Below are positions 8,856 through 16,556 of a stretch of DNA of 64,000 bases, one piece after another. Under the pieces are notes generated by a model. It had not been told where the DNA came from. It searched no databases and saw nothing but the letters and a program-made list of their open reading frames with translations. The position numbers were made by a program, and so were the translations under genes. Positions within the stretch are counted from its first letter, which is position 1. Every line of letters begins with the position of its first letter. The stretch is from Saccharothrix sp. ALI-22-I (GTDB lineage Bacteria > Actinomycetota > Actinomycetes > Mycobacteriales > Pseudonocardiaceae): positions 744,001 through 808,000 of the forward strand of contig NZ_MTQP01000068.1 of NCBI RefSeq assembly GCF_001984175.1, written 5' to 3'.

Positions 8856-10787
8856 ATGACCCCATTGGGTGTGACCCCGTTAGTCGCGGTGCTGTTGGCG
8901 AGCGCGTTGACCGTCCCCGGTCCTCCGGCCACTTATGCCCCGGCCGACAAACAGGGGTTCGGCACGGCACGCCAGGCGACGAGCCCGGTCTGGTTCACCC
9001 TCGGCCGCACCGGCCTGACGGAGGTCTTCTACCCCGATCTGAGCACTCCGGCGACACGTGACCTGCGGTTGGTCGTGGACGGCCGCACGGCCGAGGCGCG
9101 CACCGAACCCGTCGGCAGGTTGCGCTACCGGCAGGAGTTCCGGGGCGCCGGTTGGGGCGCGGAGATCACCTACACCACCGACCCGTCGCGGCCGACCGTG
9201 CTGGCCGACCTGCGGTTACACGCCGACCGGCCGGTGGACGTCCAGGTGGTCTTCGACCCGAACCTCTCCCGCGACGGTGATGACGACTCGGCCGCCGATC
9301 ACCCCGAGGCGTTGCTGGCCTACGACGATCAGTCCGCCAGCGCCCTGACCACCGACGAGGGCATCACGTCGCAGGGTGCCACCGAGGGCAACGTCATCCA
9401 GACCGGCGCGTTGGGTGTGGACGGCGTCCGTGACCGGAGCACCACGTTGGCGATGGGCTTCGGCGCCACCACCGAAGACGCGTTGACCACCGCGAAGACT
9501 TCGCTGATCGAGGGTTTCCCCCGCCACTCGCGCCGCTACGACCAGGGCTGGGACGACTACCTGAAGGGCTTGGAGCGGCCGAAGAGCGCGGACCGCGACC
9601 TCTACGACACGTCCCTGATGGTGATGGCCGCGACCGAGGACAAACGCCACCCCGGCGCGTTCGTCGCCTCGCCGAGCTTCCCCTGGGCGTTCGGCTTCGA
9701 CCGCACGATCGCCCCGGAGTTCGGCTCGTACGCCCTGGTGTGGCCGCGTGACCTGTACCAGGTGGCCAGTGCGATGCTCGCGGCCGGCGACCGGGCGGCG
9801 GCCGACCGCGCACTCGACTTCATGCTCGACGTGCAACAGCAGCCCGACGGCCACCTGCCGCAGAACACCAGGGTGGACGGCGAGCCGTACTGGACGAACA
9901 TCCAGCAGGACGAGCAGGCCGCGCCGATGCTGCTGGCCTGGCTGCTCGGCCGCACCGACAAATCCACAGTGGACTCGCTGGTCGCGGCCGCCGAGTTCCT
10001 GATCACCCAGCCGGACGCGCCGTTCACCCAGCAGGAGCGCTGGGAGAACCAGAGCGGCTACTCACCGGGCACGATCGCCGCGGAGATCGCCGGTCTGGTG
10101 TGCCTCGCCGACCTGCTCCAACGCTCGGGCGACCCGCGTGCCGCCAAGTACCTCGCCATCGCCGACGACTGGGAACGCCGCCTGGAGGGCTGGACCGTCA
10201 CCAGCACCGGCCCGTTCTCATCCGATCCCTACTACCTGCGGCTCACCAAGGACGGCCGACCGAACGCGGGCACCACCTACAACCCGGGCGACAATCACCC
10301 GATCGAGATCGACCAGCGCGCCGCCGTGGACCCGAGCTTCCTGGAGCTGGTGCGGCTGGGCGTCCGCCCGCACGACGACCCGGTCGTCCGCAACACCGTC
10401 GAGGTCGTGGACGAGCAGTTGGGCAAGGACCGGTTCTGGCACCGCTACAACGGTGACGGCTACGGCGAACGCGCCGACGGCGGCCCGTGGAACATCGGCC
10501 AGGGCCGGACCTACGGCAGGCTGTGGCCGATCTTCGCCGGTGAACGCGGCGAGTACGAACTGCTCGCGGGTGACACCGGGAGCGCCCGCCGGCGGCTGGC
10601 GGACATCGCCTCCACCGCCAACGAAGGCCGGATGCTGCCCGAGCAGGTGTGGAACGGTCGCGGCACCACGTCGGCGACGCCGTTGGCCTGGACGCACGCC
10701 CAGTACGTGCGGTTGGCGTGGTCGATCGACGCCGGTCGGCCGGTGGAGCGGCCCGCCGTGGTGGCGTGCCGCTACACCGGCTGCTGA
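8856..10787 (+). CDS. secreted GH15 glucan 1,4-alpha-glucosidase / glucodextranase-like
   Basis: This 643-residue protein begins with a hydrophobic signal-like segment (about 5-22), then a beta-sandwich domain N typical of bacterial glucoamylases and glucodextranases (GFGTARQATSPVWFTLGRTGLTEVFYP), and an (alpha/alpha)6 catalytic barrel. Visible barrel motifs are WPRDLYQVASAM, ERWENQSGYSPGT with the expected general acid, and RMLPEQVWNG with the expected general base. It should hydrolyse exposed alpha-glucan ends outside the membrane. It is divergent from a cytoplasmic GH15, giving an outside/inside pair. The ATG has only a weak AAGG ribosome site two bases away, so it may be leaderless or start at GTG 8829. 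Confidence 0.88.
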   Translation: MTPLGVTPLVAVLLASALTVPGPPATYAPADKQGFGTARQATSPVWFTLGRTGLTEVFYPDLSTPATRDLRLVVDGRTAEARTEPVGRLRYRQEFRGAGWGAEITYTTDPSRPTVLADLRLHADRPVDVQVVFDPNLSRDGDDDSAADHPEALLAYDDQSASALTTDEGITSQGATEGNVIQTGALGVDGVRDRSTTLAMGFGATTEDALTTAKTSLIEGFPRHSRRYDQGWDDYLKGLERPKSADRDLYDTSLMVMAATEDKRHPGAFVASPSFPWAFGFDRTIAPEFGSYALVWPRDLYQVASAMLAAGDRAAADRALDFMLDVQQQPDGHLPQNTRVDGEPYWTNIQQDEQAAPMLLAWLLGRTDKSTVDSLVAAAEFLITQPDAPFTQQERWENQSGYSPGTIAAEIAGLVCLADLLQRSGDPRAAKYLAIADDWERRLEGWTVTSTGPFSSDPYYLRLTKDGRPNAGTTYNPGDNHPIEIDQRAAVDPSFLELVRLGVRPHDDPVVRNTVEVVDEQLGKDRFWHRYNGDGYGERADGGPWNIGQGRTYGRLWPIFAGERGEYELLAGDTGSARRRLADIASTANEGRMLPEQVWNGRGTTSATPLAWTHAQYVRLAWSIDAGRPVERPAVVACRYTGC

Positions 10788-10792
10788 CTCGA

Positions 10793-11066
10793 TCACCTGA
10801 CCACACGGGCCGCGTTGTGCCCGAACACCTCCACGCTCGGCGTCACCCCGCCCAGGTCGGACGCCCGGTACCGGGCCGTCAAGGTCACGGTTTCGCCAGG
10901 CCACAGCGTCACGTAGTTGTCGCTCCAGTCGGTCGGCAGCACCTCCGACCCACCGACGCCCCGCCGCACGGAAACCCGCACGAAGAACGCCACCGAGCAC
11001 GGCCACCAGCGGAACGACTCGTGGGCGCATTCCTGCTCCTCCCCGGGGAACGGGTGCGGGGCGGCG
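10793..11066 (-). pseudogene. remnant of a GH2 exo-beta-D-glucosaminidase C-terminus
   Basis: The frame ending at 10793 encodes AFFVRVSVRRG...EVLPTDWSDNYVTLWPGETVTLTARYR, which matches the C-terminal Ig-like domain of GH2 exo-beta-glucosaminidases such as CsxA (family recognition from memory). The rest of the roughly 900-residue enzyme is absent. Homology in this frame continues upstream (CAHESFRWWPCSVAFF) without a start and merges into GC-rich text near 11066. A 66-residue ORF from an internal start at 10993 exists but is unlikely to be functional. The gene appears to have lost nearly everything but its 3' end by deletion. Confidence 0.6.
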
Positions 11067-11070
11067 ACCC

Positions 11071-11095
11071 TTCGTAAAGAAGGTTTCCTTTAAGT
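11071..11095. promoter_or_regulatory. relic hydrolase-type upstream element
   Basis: The AT-richer stretch TTAAAGGAAACCTTCTTTA (minus strand, 11074-11092) resembles the GAAA/TTTC-rich element often found just upstream of secreted glycosidase genes in actinomycetes. Here it lies directly before the GH2 remnant, so it may be that gene's surviving promoter region. Recognition is by pattern memory only. Confidence 0.3.
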
Positions 11096-11149
11096 CGGTT
11101 CCTCGGCAATGCGTCTTACGGGTGACGTTGATCCGATACGTTGGTCCTC

Positions 11150-11728
11150 ATGCGCCGTGTCGTGCCGCTCATTGCCGCTCTGGCCCTGCTCGGGGGCTGC
11201 TCGCAGACCATGAACGGGTCTGCCAGCGGGTCCGGATCCACGTCCACCGAGCAGACCTCCGGATCGGCCAAGCCGACCTCGGCCACGAAGGAACCGGCCA
11301 AGCGCCCGAAGACGATCAACATCGAGGGCATGGACCCGTGCACGCTGGCGACCGATGCCCAGCGCGCCGAGGTCGGCCTGAACCTCCCGCCGAAGCAGGA
11401 CCCCGAGCCGGGCAGGCCCGGGTGCAGCATGAGCCGCGAGGACCGCACGTACTCCGTCGGCATCTACCTCGACAGCACCAAGGGCATCGAGACCTACACC
11501 GACCCGCCCCGGCCCAACGTCACGACGTTGCAGGTAGGCGGCTTCCCCGCGGTGCTGCTCGAGTCGACCACGGCCCTCGGCCTCGCCTGTTCGGTCATCA
11601 TCGACGTCTCCGACGGGCAGTTGGTCGACGTGCAGGCCCACAGCCTCGGTGAAACGAACGTGCCAGCCCTCTGCCGGGTCGCCCAGCCGCTCGCGGGCGC
11701 CGTGGTGGCCAACCTCATGAGCAAGTAG
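11150..11728 (+). CDS. DUF3558 family lipoprotein
   Basis: The 192-residue product starts MRRVVPLIAALALLGGCSQ with a clear lipobox (LGGC, Cys17), so it should be a secreted lipoprotein. A Ser/Thr-rich linker (about 20-50) leads to a domain with DPCTLATDAQRAEVGL, GCSM and ALCRVAQPLAGAVVANL, the usual DUF3558 landmarks including paired cysteines. DUF3558 proteins of Pseudonocardiaceae are commonly found beside PE/PPE-like and EspG genes, as here. ATG 11150 is preferred over TTG 11141, which would add three residues before the signal peptide. Molecular role unknown. Confidence 0.85.
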   Translation: MRRVVPLIAALALLGGCSQTMNGSASGSGSTSTEQTSGSAKPTSATKEPAKRPKTINIEGMDPCTLATDAQRAEVGLNLPPKQDPEPGRPGCSMSREDRTYSVGIYLDSTKGIETYTDPPRPNVTTLQVGGFPAVLLESTTALGLACSVIIDVSDGQLVDVQAHSLGETNVPALCRVAQPLAGAVVANLMSK

Positions 11729-11748
11729 CCCCAGTGGTCGGGAAGAAC

Positions 11749-11762
11749 GAGTAGAACTACTC
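11749..11762. promoter_or_regulatory. 14-bp perfect palindrome upstream of the PE/PPE-like operon
   Basis: GAGTAGAACTACTC is a perfect dyad located 100 bases before the PE-like start and 20 bases after the DUF3558 stop. Its position in the only intergenic gap of this ESX-type cluster makes it a candidate operator. The binding protein is unknown, and no second copy was noticed in the window. Confidence 0.35.
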
Positions 11763-11861
11763 CCTTTGCACAGGGAACCGCTCACTCGCGTCATACATCA
11801 GAGCTAAAGTCGTCCCAGATGCACACGCTGGGGTATGTGCAGCACTGAGGAGGGGTGTGCC

Positions 11862-12251
11862 GTGTTCATCGCGGATGGTGGCGGGGGAATGTCGCCGACG
11901 ACGCTTCCCGACTACGCCGGGTCGCAGCGGAAGCTGAGCGTCGATCCCTCGGCGATCCCGGACGCGCGCAAGGTGTTCTCCGATGCGCTGGAAAGGCTGG
12001 ACGAAAAGTTGAGGCGGGCGGTCGCCGAACTGGAGGCGCGGCCGTGGGCGGCCGACCCGGTGAGCAGGGAGACCGCCGACCGGTTCAACCAGGACACCTT
12101 CGAGGCGGGCGACTCCGCGGGTCTGACGGCCCTCAAGGCATACCGCGACCAGCTCAAGGGCGTGGTCGACCAGCTCACCGCCATCGAGGCCGACTACCGG
12201 CGAGTCGAAGGCGACAACACCGCGTCCTGGGGACGCATCAACAACGGCTGA
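11862..12251 (+). CDS. PE-like / WXG100-like ESX secreted protein
   Basis: This 129-residue helical protein begins at GTG 11862 behind GAGGAGGGG. Two long amphipathic helices can be read (about 30-60 and 80-120), the second ending in YRRVE. That is a Y-x3-D/E type VII export signal in the expected position after a helical hairpin. There is no canonical WxG; ARPWAAD occupies the turn region. It lies 35 bases before a PPE-like gene and is followed by EspG, the same order as mycobacterial PE-PPE-EspG sets. It is therefore probably the small partner of the PPE-like protein. This assignment rests on context plus the export motif, not on strong sequence identity. Confidence 0.65.
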   Translation: MFIADGGGGMSPTTLPDYAGSQRKLSVDPSAIPDARKVFSDALERLDEKLRRAVAELEARPWAADPVSRETADRFNQDTFEAGDSAGLTALKAYRDQLKGVVDQLTAIEADYRRVEGDNTASWGRINNG

Positions 12252-12286
12252 CCTGCTGACCTACGCACCCGAGGGGGGCGAGCACG

Positions 12287-13636
12287 ATGGGTGACCACCG
12301 CTGGCGCGGGTATGCCCACCCCGATCTGCACCGCATGATCAACGATGGACCGGGCGTTGCCGCGTCCCGTCCGCTGGAGGACTCCTGGAAGTCGTTGTCC
12401 GAGGCACTGGGCGAGATCGACACCTCCATCCAGGACGGTCTGGCCAAGCTCGGCGCGAGCTGGGAGGGCGAGACCGCCGACACGACGACGACCGTGTTGT
12501 CGCCGCTGGCGGCGTGGGCGGCGGACGCCCAGCAGGGTTCGACCACGATGGAGACCTCGGCCCAGTTGCAGGCCGACTACATCGCCAACGCGCGCAAGGA
12601 GATGCCCGAGCCGCTCCCGGTGACCACCGAGGCGCCGTCCCTGGGCGACAAGATCGTCGGCGGGCTGACCGGTCCGGTCGGCATGATGCACGTCATCAAG
12701 CAGCAGGAAGACCACGAGCGGCAGGAAGCGGCGCAGGACAACGCCGAGGCCAAGGCCGTCGAGGTGATGAACAACTACCAGTCCAGCAGCGAGTGGAACG
12801 CCGACACGCTGGGCAAGTTCGTCCCGCCGCCGAAGGTCGTGATCGACACGCCGCCGCCGGCGGGCGCGGGCGAGTACAACAACACGAACGCGAACTACAA
12901 CACCTCGCAGACGTGGACGCCGCCGAGCGAGAGCGGCACCACGCGGACGTCGTGGGCACCGCCGACTACCGGCACCCCGGTCGCCCCGGTCACGCAGTTG
13001 CACGGCACCACGGGCGGTGACACCCGCACCTCGTGGGCGCCCCCGACCCCGACGCCGCCTCCGCCTCCGCCGCCGCAGGTCACTCCGCCGGTGAACACGC
13101 TGGTGCGGCCGCCCATCGGCATTCCCCCGATGCCGCCTCCCAACTGGACCCCGCCGAAGCCCCCGGGCAGCACGCAGGTCCCGCCGAGGGTCCCGACCGG
13201 GCCCGGCAGCCAGAACGTGCGTCCGGGTGTGCCGACCGGCCGGATGCCCGGGATGCCGGGTATGCCCGGTGGTCCGGGCACCAGTGGCCCGGGTGGTCCT
13301 GGTGGCATGCGTGGCGGTATGCCCGGTATGCCCGGTGGCGGTATGCCTGGCGGGGGTATGCCCGGCGCGAGTAACCCGGCCGGTATCGCCGGTCGCGGTG
13401 GCGCGCCCGGTGGCTTCGGTCCCGGTGCGGGCGGTCCCGGCGCGGGTGGTCCGGGTGCCGGCGGTCGTCCGGGTGCCGGTGGTGCGGGCATGGCCGGTGG
13501 GGCGGCCGGCGCGCAGCGCGGTGACGGCGAGGACGACATCGAGCACAAGGCAGCCGACTACCTGGTCGAGACGAACGACGTGTTCGGCGACGACCGGCTC
13601 GTCGCGCCGCCGGTGATCGGGGAATCACCGCAGTAG
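12287..13636 (+). CDS. PPE-domain-like ESX protein with Pro/Gly/Met-rich tail
   Basis: This 449-residue protein has an N-terminal helical domain (about 1-165) containing LAKLGASWEGETADTTT, which corresponds to the WxG turn of PPE proteins, followed by PLAAWAADAQ. From about residue 185 it becomes low-complexity: a Thr/Pro region with two related RTSWAPPT motifs, a poly-Pro stretch (about 246-265), then Gly/Pro/Met repeats such as MPGMPGGGMPGGG (about 315-375) and GPGAGGPGAGG (about 380-400). It ends in an ordinary acidic segment. RBS GAGGGGGG precedes ATG 12287. It should pair with the preceding PE-like protein and be delivered by EspG; the tail could reach through the cell wall (inference). 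Confidence 0.75.
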   Translation: MGDHRWRGYAHPDLHRMINDGPGVAASRPLEDSWKSLSEALGEIDTSIQDGLAKLGASWEGETADTTTTVLSPLAAWAADAQQGSTTMETSAQLQADYIANARKEMPEPLPVTTEAPSLGDKIVGGLTGPVGMMHVIKQQEDHERQEAAQDNAEAKAVEVMNNYQSSSEWNADTLGKFVPPPKVVIDTPPPAGAGEYNNTNANYNTSQTWTPPSESGTTRTSWAPPTTGTPVAPVTQLHGTTGGDTRTSWAPPTPTPPPPPPPQVTPPVNTLVRPPIGIPPMPPPNWTPPKPPGSTQVPPRVPTGPGSQNVRPGVPTGRMPGMPGMPGGPGTSGPGGPGGMRGGMPGMPGGGMPGGGMPGASNPAGIAGRGGAPGGFGPGAGGPGAGGPGAGGRPGAGGAGMAGGAAGAQRGDGEDDIEHKAADYLVETNDVFGDDRLVAPPVIGESPQ

Positions 13637-13647
13637 GAGATGTTCCG

Positions 13648-14529
13648 GTGCACGGGCTCGCGTCGATCTCGGCGCGGGCCCGTCTCCGGTCTTCCGGGAC
13701 TGTTCAGGGGACGGGGATAGCGGTGACGTATTTCGGGGGGCCTGCGGAGCGGGAGCCGATCGAGCTCTCCGCCGAGGAGTTCGACGTGCTCTGGGAGCGC
13801 CTCGACCTGGGGCAGATGCCGCTGGTCATCAAGGTGCCCTCACCGGGCAAGACCCATCAGGAACGCGCTGAGCTGGAACGACGCGTCTGGGACGGGATCG
13901 GTGCGCGTGGGCTCGGCGGTCCGACCGGGCTGCACCCGGAGCTGGACTACCTGCTGCGGCTGTTCTCCCGGCCCGAGCGCGAGGTCGACGGCCGGGTGTG
14001 GATCGGCAAGAGCGTGCGGGTGCTGGCCGTGGCGAACGGTGACTTCGGCGCGGTGGCCACGTTGACCGACAACCGGTTGACCTTCCGGCGCGCGGCGGGC
14101 AGCGGCCTGCCGTCGGCCGTGCTGGGCGCGCTGCCCGCGCACCCCGCCGGGACCGGGCACTCGGTGACCATGCCCAGCACCGACCTGGAAGCCGCGGTGA
14201 AGAAGTCAGACGGCTCGCCCAAGAGCCTGGAGAACTCGCTGCGCGAACACGGCGTACGCCAAGAGGACGCCGCCACCCTGGTGAAGATGTTCACCGGACT
14301 CGTGCACACCGGCAACTTCGGCGCGGCGGCCCGCGACAAGTACGGCAAGCGCTGCCGACCGGACCGGGTGGTCGCGTTCTTCGATACCGAAGAAGGCCGC
14401 TACCTGCAACAACGCCGTGCGTCGAACGGGTCGGTGCCGTGGAGCACGTTCACCCCGACCGACTCCCGCAGGCTGGCCCACCAACTGGACGAACTGCTCG
14501 CCGAAGCGGTGCGCGCCGCGAAGATCTGA
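13648..14529 (+). CDS. espG: ESX secretion-associated chaperone EspG
   Basis: The product (293 residues from GTG 13648) carries the EspG family landmarks: PIELSAEEFDVLWERL near the N-terminus, a central mixed domain with RVWIGKSVRVLAVANG, and a C-terminal basic region RPDRVVAFFDTEEGRYLQ. EspG chaperones bind the tip of PPE proteins and bring PE-PPE pairs to the ESX ATPase. GTG 13648 has a strong AGGAG site overlapping the PPE stop. GTG 13723 would give a 268-residue protein closer to the family length, and the extra 25 codons include a rare ATA, so either start is possible. No ESX core genes lie in the window, so the membrane complex must be elsewhere. Confidence 0.85.
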   Translation: MHGLASISARARLRSSGTVQGTGIAVTYFGGPAEREPIELSAEEFDVLWERLDLGQMPLVIKVPSPGKTHQERAELERRVWDGIGARGLGGPTGLHPELDYLLRLFSRPEREVDGRVWIGKSVRVLAVANGDFGAVATLTDNRLTFRRAAGSGLPSAVLGALPAHPAGTGHSVTMPSTDLEAAVKKSDGSPKSLENSLREHGVRQEDAATLVKMFTGLVHTGNFGAAARDKYGKRCRPDRVVAFFDTEEGRYLQQRRASNGSVPWSTFTPTDSRRLAHQLDELLAEAVRAAKI

Positions 14530-14539
14530 TCTGGCGCTC

Positions 14540-15442
14540 GTGACCCACTCGGGGTTTCGGCGGACGCCTCCTCGGCCGTCAACCGGGCGATCGAGGACGT
14601 CGGCCGGCGCGGCGGCGGCACCGTGCTGGTGCCCGCCGGGACTTACCTGATCGAGGACATCGTCCGGATCGGCTACTCCGACGTGGTGCTGCGCGGGGCC
14701 GGCAGCGGTTCGACCACGTTATTCGCGCCGCGGTCGTTAGAGGAGATCGTCGGCATCAACCGCAGTCGGTACGGCAGCACGAACTCGGCCTGGGGGTACA
14801 ACGGGTGGCGTTCCAGTGCGCTTGGGACTGCTGGGCGGATGATGTGTCTGTTGTGGACAGTGACAACGGTTTCCTCTTAGTGTCCAGCAAGGGTATTTCA
14901 CTGTTACGCACTCGCGTCTCCGGGCGCGGGCAACACCACTCGTACGCGTGCCGTGAGCAGTCGCACGACAACCTGGTGGAGGACTTCGCCATCGGAGCGT
15001 TCACCGAGCCACCGACGCCCGGCTCCGGTCACCACGGCATCAACGTGGAGGGCTTGTCGTGCGGGAACGTCTGGTCGCGCGGGCGGATGGACGCGGGCAC
15101 GTTCGACACCACCGCGGGCTGCCGTTCGGCAACGTGCGCACCGAGGTGACGGTGTTCAACGACGGCGCCCACGGCGGTTCGGCGGACGCCGGGCCGCTGT
15201 ACGGGGCGAGGTTCACGCACTGGAACGTGACGGTGGCCAACGGGCGCGCGGGATGCGTGAAGATCGACCACGTCGCGCCGTGCAGCGCCACGGTCGGGAT
15301 CAGCGAGGTGACCGAGTTCGGGCAGATCGACAAGCCCGACTTCACCGGCCCGCTGCACTCGGTCGCCGAGGCCTACGGCAAGACCGACGTGCACCCGCGC
15401 AACCTGCACCAGGCGCAACGCCGGCTGCGCGGGCGGCGTTAA
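14540..15442 (+). pseudogene. frameshifted right-handed beta-helix (pectate-lyase-like) protein
   Basis: Homology to secreted parallel beta-helix proteins runs through three frames. The first (to about 14815) reads AVNRAIEDVGRRGGGTVLVPAGTY, the second (about 14805-15120) reads NGFLLVSSKGISLLRTRVSG and GSGHHGINVEGLSCGNVW, and the third (about 15090-15442) reads LPFGNVRTEVTVFNDGAHGG. Each frame change is within a continuous alignment, and a start codon and signal peptide are missing, so the gene is dead. It is much shorter than the roughly 550-600 residues I expect for intact relatives, indicating internal deletions too. It separates the EspG gene from the conserved backbone gene at 15452. Confidence 0.75.
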
Positions 15443-15451
15443 CCTGGGCGG

Positions 15452-15829
15452 ATGCCGCCGAAGCCCGTTGACCCCCACGAGTTGCGCGCCGCGGTCGAGG
15501 CCGTGCTGCCCTGGCTGTCGGGCGAATCGGACCAGCCGGAACGCCCGCTCCTGGCCGCGGCGGTGCGCCTGAGCCTGCGCACGCTGGCACAGATCGCACC
15601 CGGTCGCAGCGTCGAGGTCCGGGTCCCACCGTTCGCCGCGGTGCAATGCGTAGCCGGCCCCCGACACACCCGCGGCACACCACCCAACGTGGTCGAAACC
15701 GATCCACGCACGTGGCTGGAACTGGCCGTGGGCAGACTCGACTGGGCGGAAGCGGTGCAAAACGCCAAGGTCACCGCATCCGGGAGCAGGGCCGATCTCT
15801 CAACCCTGCTCCCTGTCCTCCGCTTCTAG
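15452..15829 (+). CDS. sterol-carrier-like (SCP2-type) actinobacterial protein
   Basis: This 125-residue protein with the segments [31 protein letters not shown] and [13 protein letters not shown] matches the small 'sterol carrier family' protein conserved beside purF in actinobacteria (Rv0807 in M. tuberculosis, from memory). The C-terminal [11 protein letters not shown] motif is the usual lipid-cavity end of SCP2-like domains. No catalytic residues are evident; lipid binding is assumed from fold similarity. Here it lies 5 kb from purF, so the ESX proteins and lipoproteins were apparently inserted between the two. Confidence 0.75.
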   Translation: MPPKPVDPHELRAAVEAVLPWLSGESDQPERPLLAAAVRLSLRTLAQIAPGRSVEVRVPPFAAVQCVAGPRHTRGTPPNVVETDPRTWLELAVGRLDWAEAVQNAKVTASGSRADLSTLLPVLRF

Positions 15830-15843
15830 CTAAGCTCGACCCC

Positions 15844-16191
15844 GTGAAGGCGCTCAAGGCGTGTATGGCCGTTCTCGCGGTCGGAACCCTCCTCGTCGGT
15901 TGCGGGGGCAGCAGCGAGTGGTCGGGACAGGTCAAGTTCAAGGTCACCGACATCAAGCCGGACGAAAAGCTCGTCTCCGGAGCTACCTGGCCGGGCACGG
16001 TATTCCTGGAATTGGACCAGGAGCAGCCCGACGGACCCGCACCGATCACCAACGCATCGGCGAAGCTCACCGACGTCCCGGCCGGCATCGCCGTCGGAGA
16101 CGCGCTGACCTGCACCGTGCACGAGCGTGACGACAGCAAGCTGGACGATGCCGAACCGGTGCAGGAAATCGGTCCGTGCCAGAAGTCATGA
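15844..16191 (+). CDS. small lipoprotein, tandem paralogue A
   Basis: GTG 15844 opens a 115-residue protein with a lipoprotein signal (KALKACMAVLAVGTLLVGC, lipobox LVGC, Cys19). The mature part is short and strand-rich with KFKVTDIKPDEK, FLELDQEQPDG and DALTCTVHERDD, ending in EIGPCQKS. Two cysteines (in LTCTV and GPCQ) could form a disulphide. It is directly followed by a paralogue (16215) whose first 72 bases are almost identical. No family is recognised; function unknown. It begins 14 bases after the SCP-like gene's stop and may be cotranscribed with it. Confidence 0.75.
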   Translation: MKALKACMAVLAVGTLLVGCGGSSEWSGQVKFKVTDIKPDEKLVSGATWPGTVFLELDQEQPDGPAPITNASAKLTDVPAGIAVGDALTCTVHERDDSKLDDAEPVQEIGPCQKS

Positions 16192-16214
16192 GCTTGCCGG
16201 CCAAGCTCGACCGC

Positions 16215-16556
16215 GTGAAGGCGCTCAAGGCGTGTGTGGCCGTTCTCGCGGTCGGAATCCTCCTCGTCGGTTGCAGCAGCGACTGGGAGGAAGATGTCCA
16301 GTTCAAGGTCACTCGGATCGTTCCCGAACGCCAGGTCACCCCTGGGCACACGTCTCCGCCGTACGTGGTCCTCGCACTCGACCAGGACGATCCCGATGGG
16401 CTCGTGTCGCTGAACACGGCAGGAGCCGACATCGACCAGTTCCCGGACGGGATCAAGGCCGATGACGTGGTGATCTGCAAGATCCGACAGGTCGAGAGGA
16501 ACAACCTCGACGGCCTCGAAGCGGAGACGACCGTCGGCCCCTGCCGGATGGCCTAG
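16215..16556 (+). CDS. small lipoprotein, tandem paralogue B
   Basis: This 113-residue lipoprotein has the same signal peptide as its upstream paralogue (KALKACVAVLAVGILLVGC) and the same plan: QFKVTRIVPERQ, VLALDQDDPDG, DDVVICKIRQVE and TVGPCRMA at the end. The mature domains share only the skeleton DQ..PDG, the two late cysteines and a hydrophobic pattern, although the 5' ends are 69/72 identical. GTG 16215 is chosen because it aligns with the paralogue's start. The stop overlaps the convergent stop of the DUF1023 gene. Function unknown. Confidence 0.75.
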   Translation: MKALKACVAVLAVGILLVGCSSDWEEDVQFKVTRIVPERQVTPGHTSPPYVVLALDQDDPDGLVSLNTAGADIDQFPDGIKADDVVICKIRQVERNNLDGLEAETTVGPCRMA

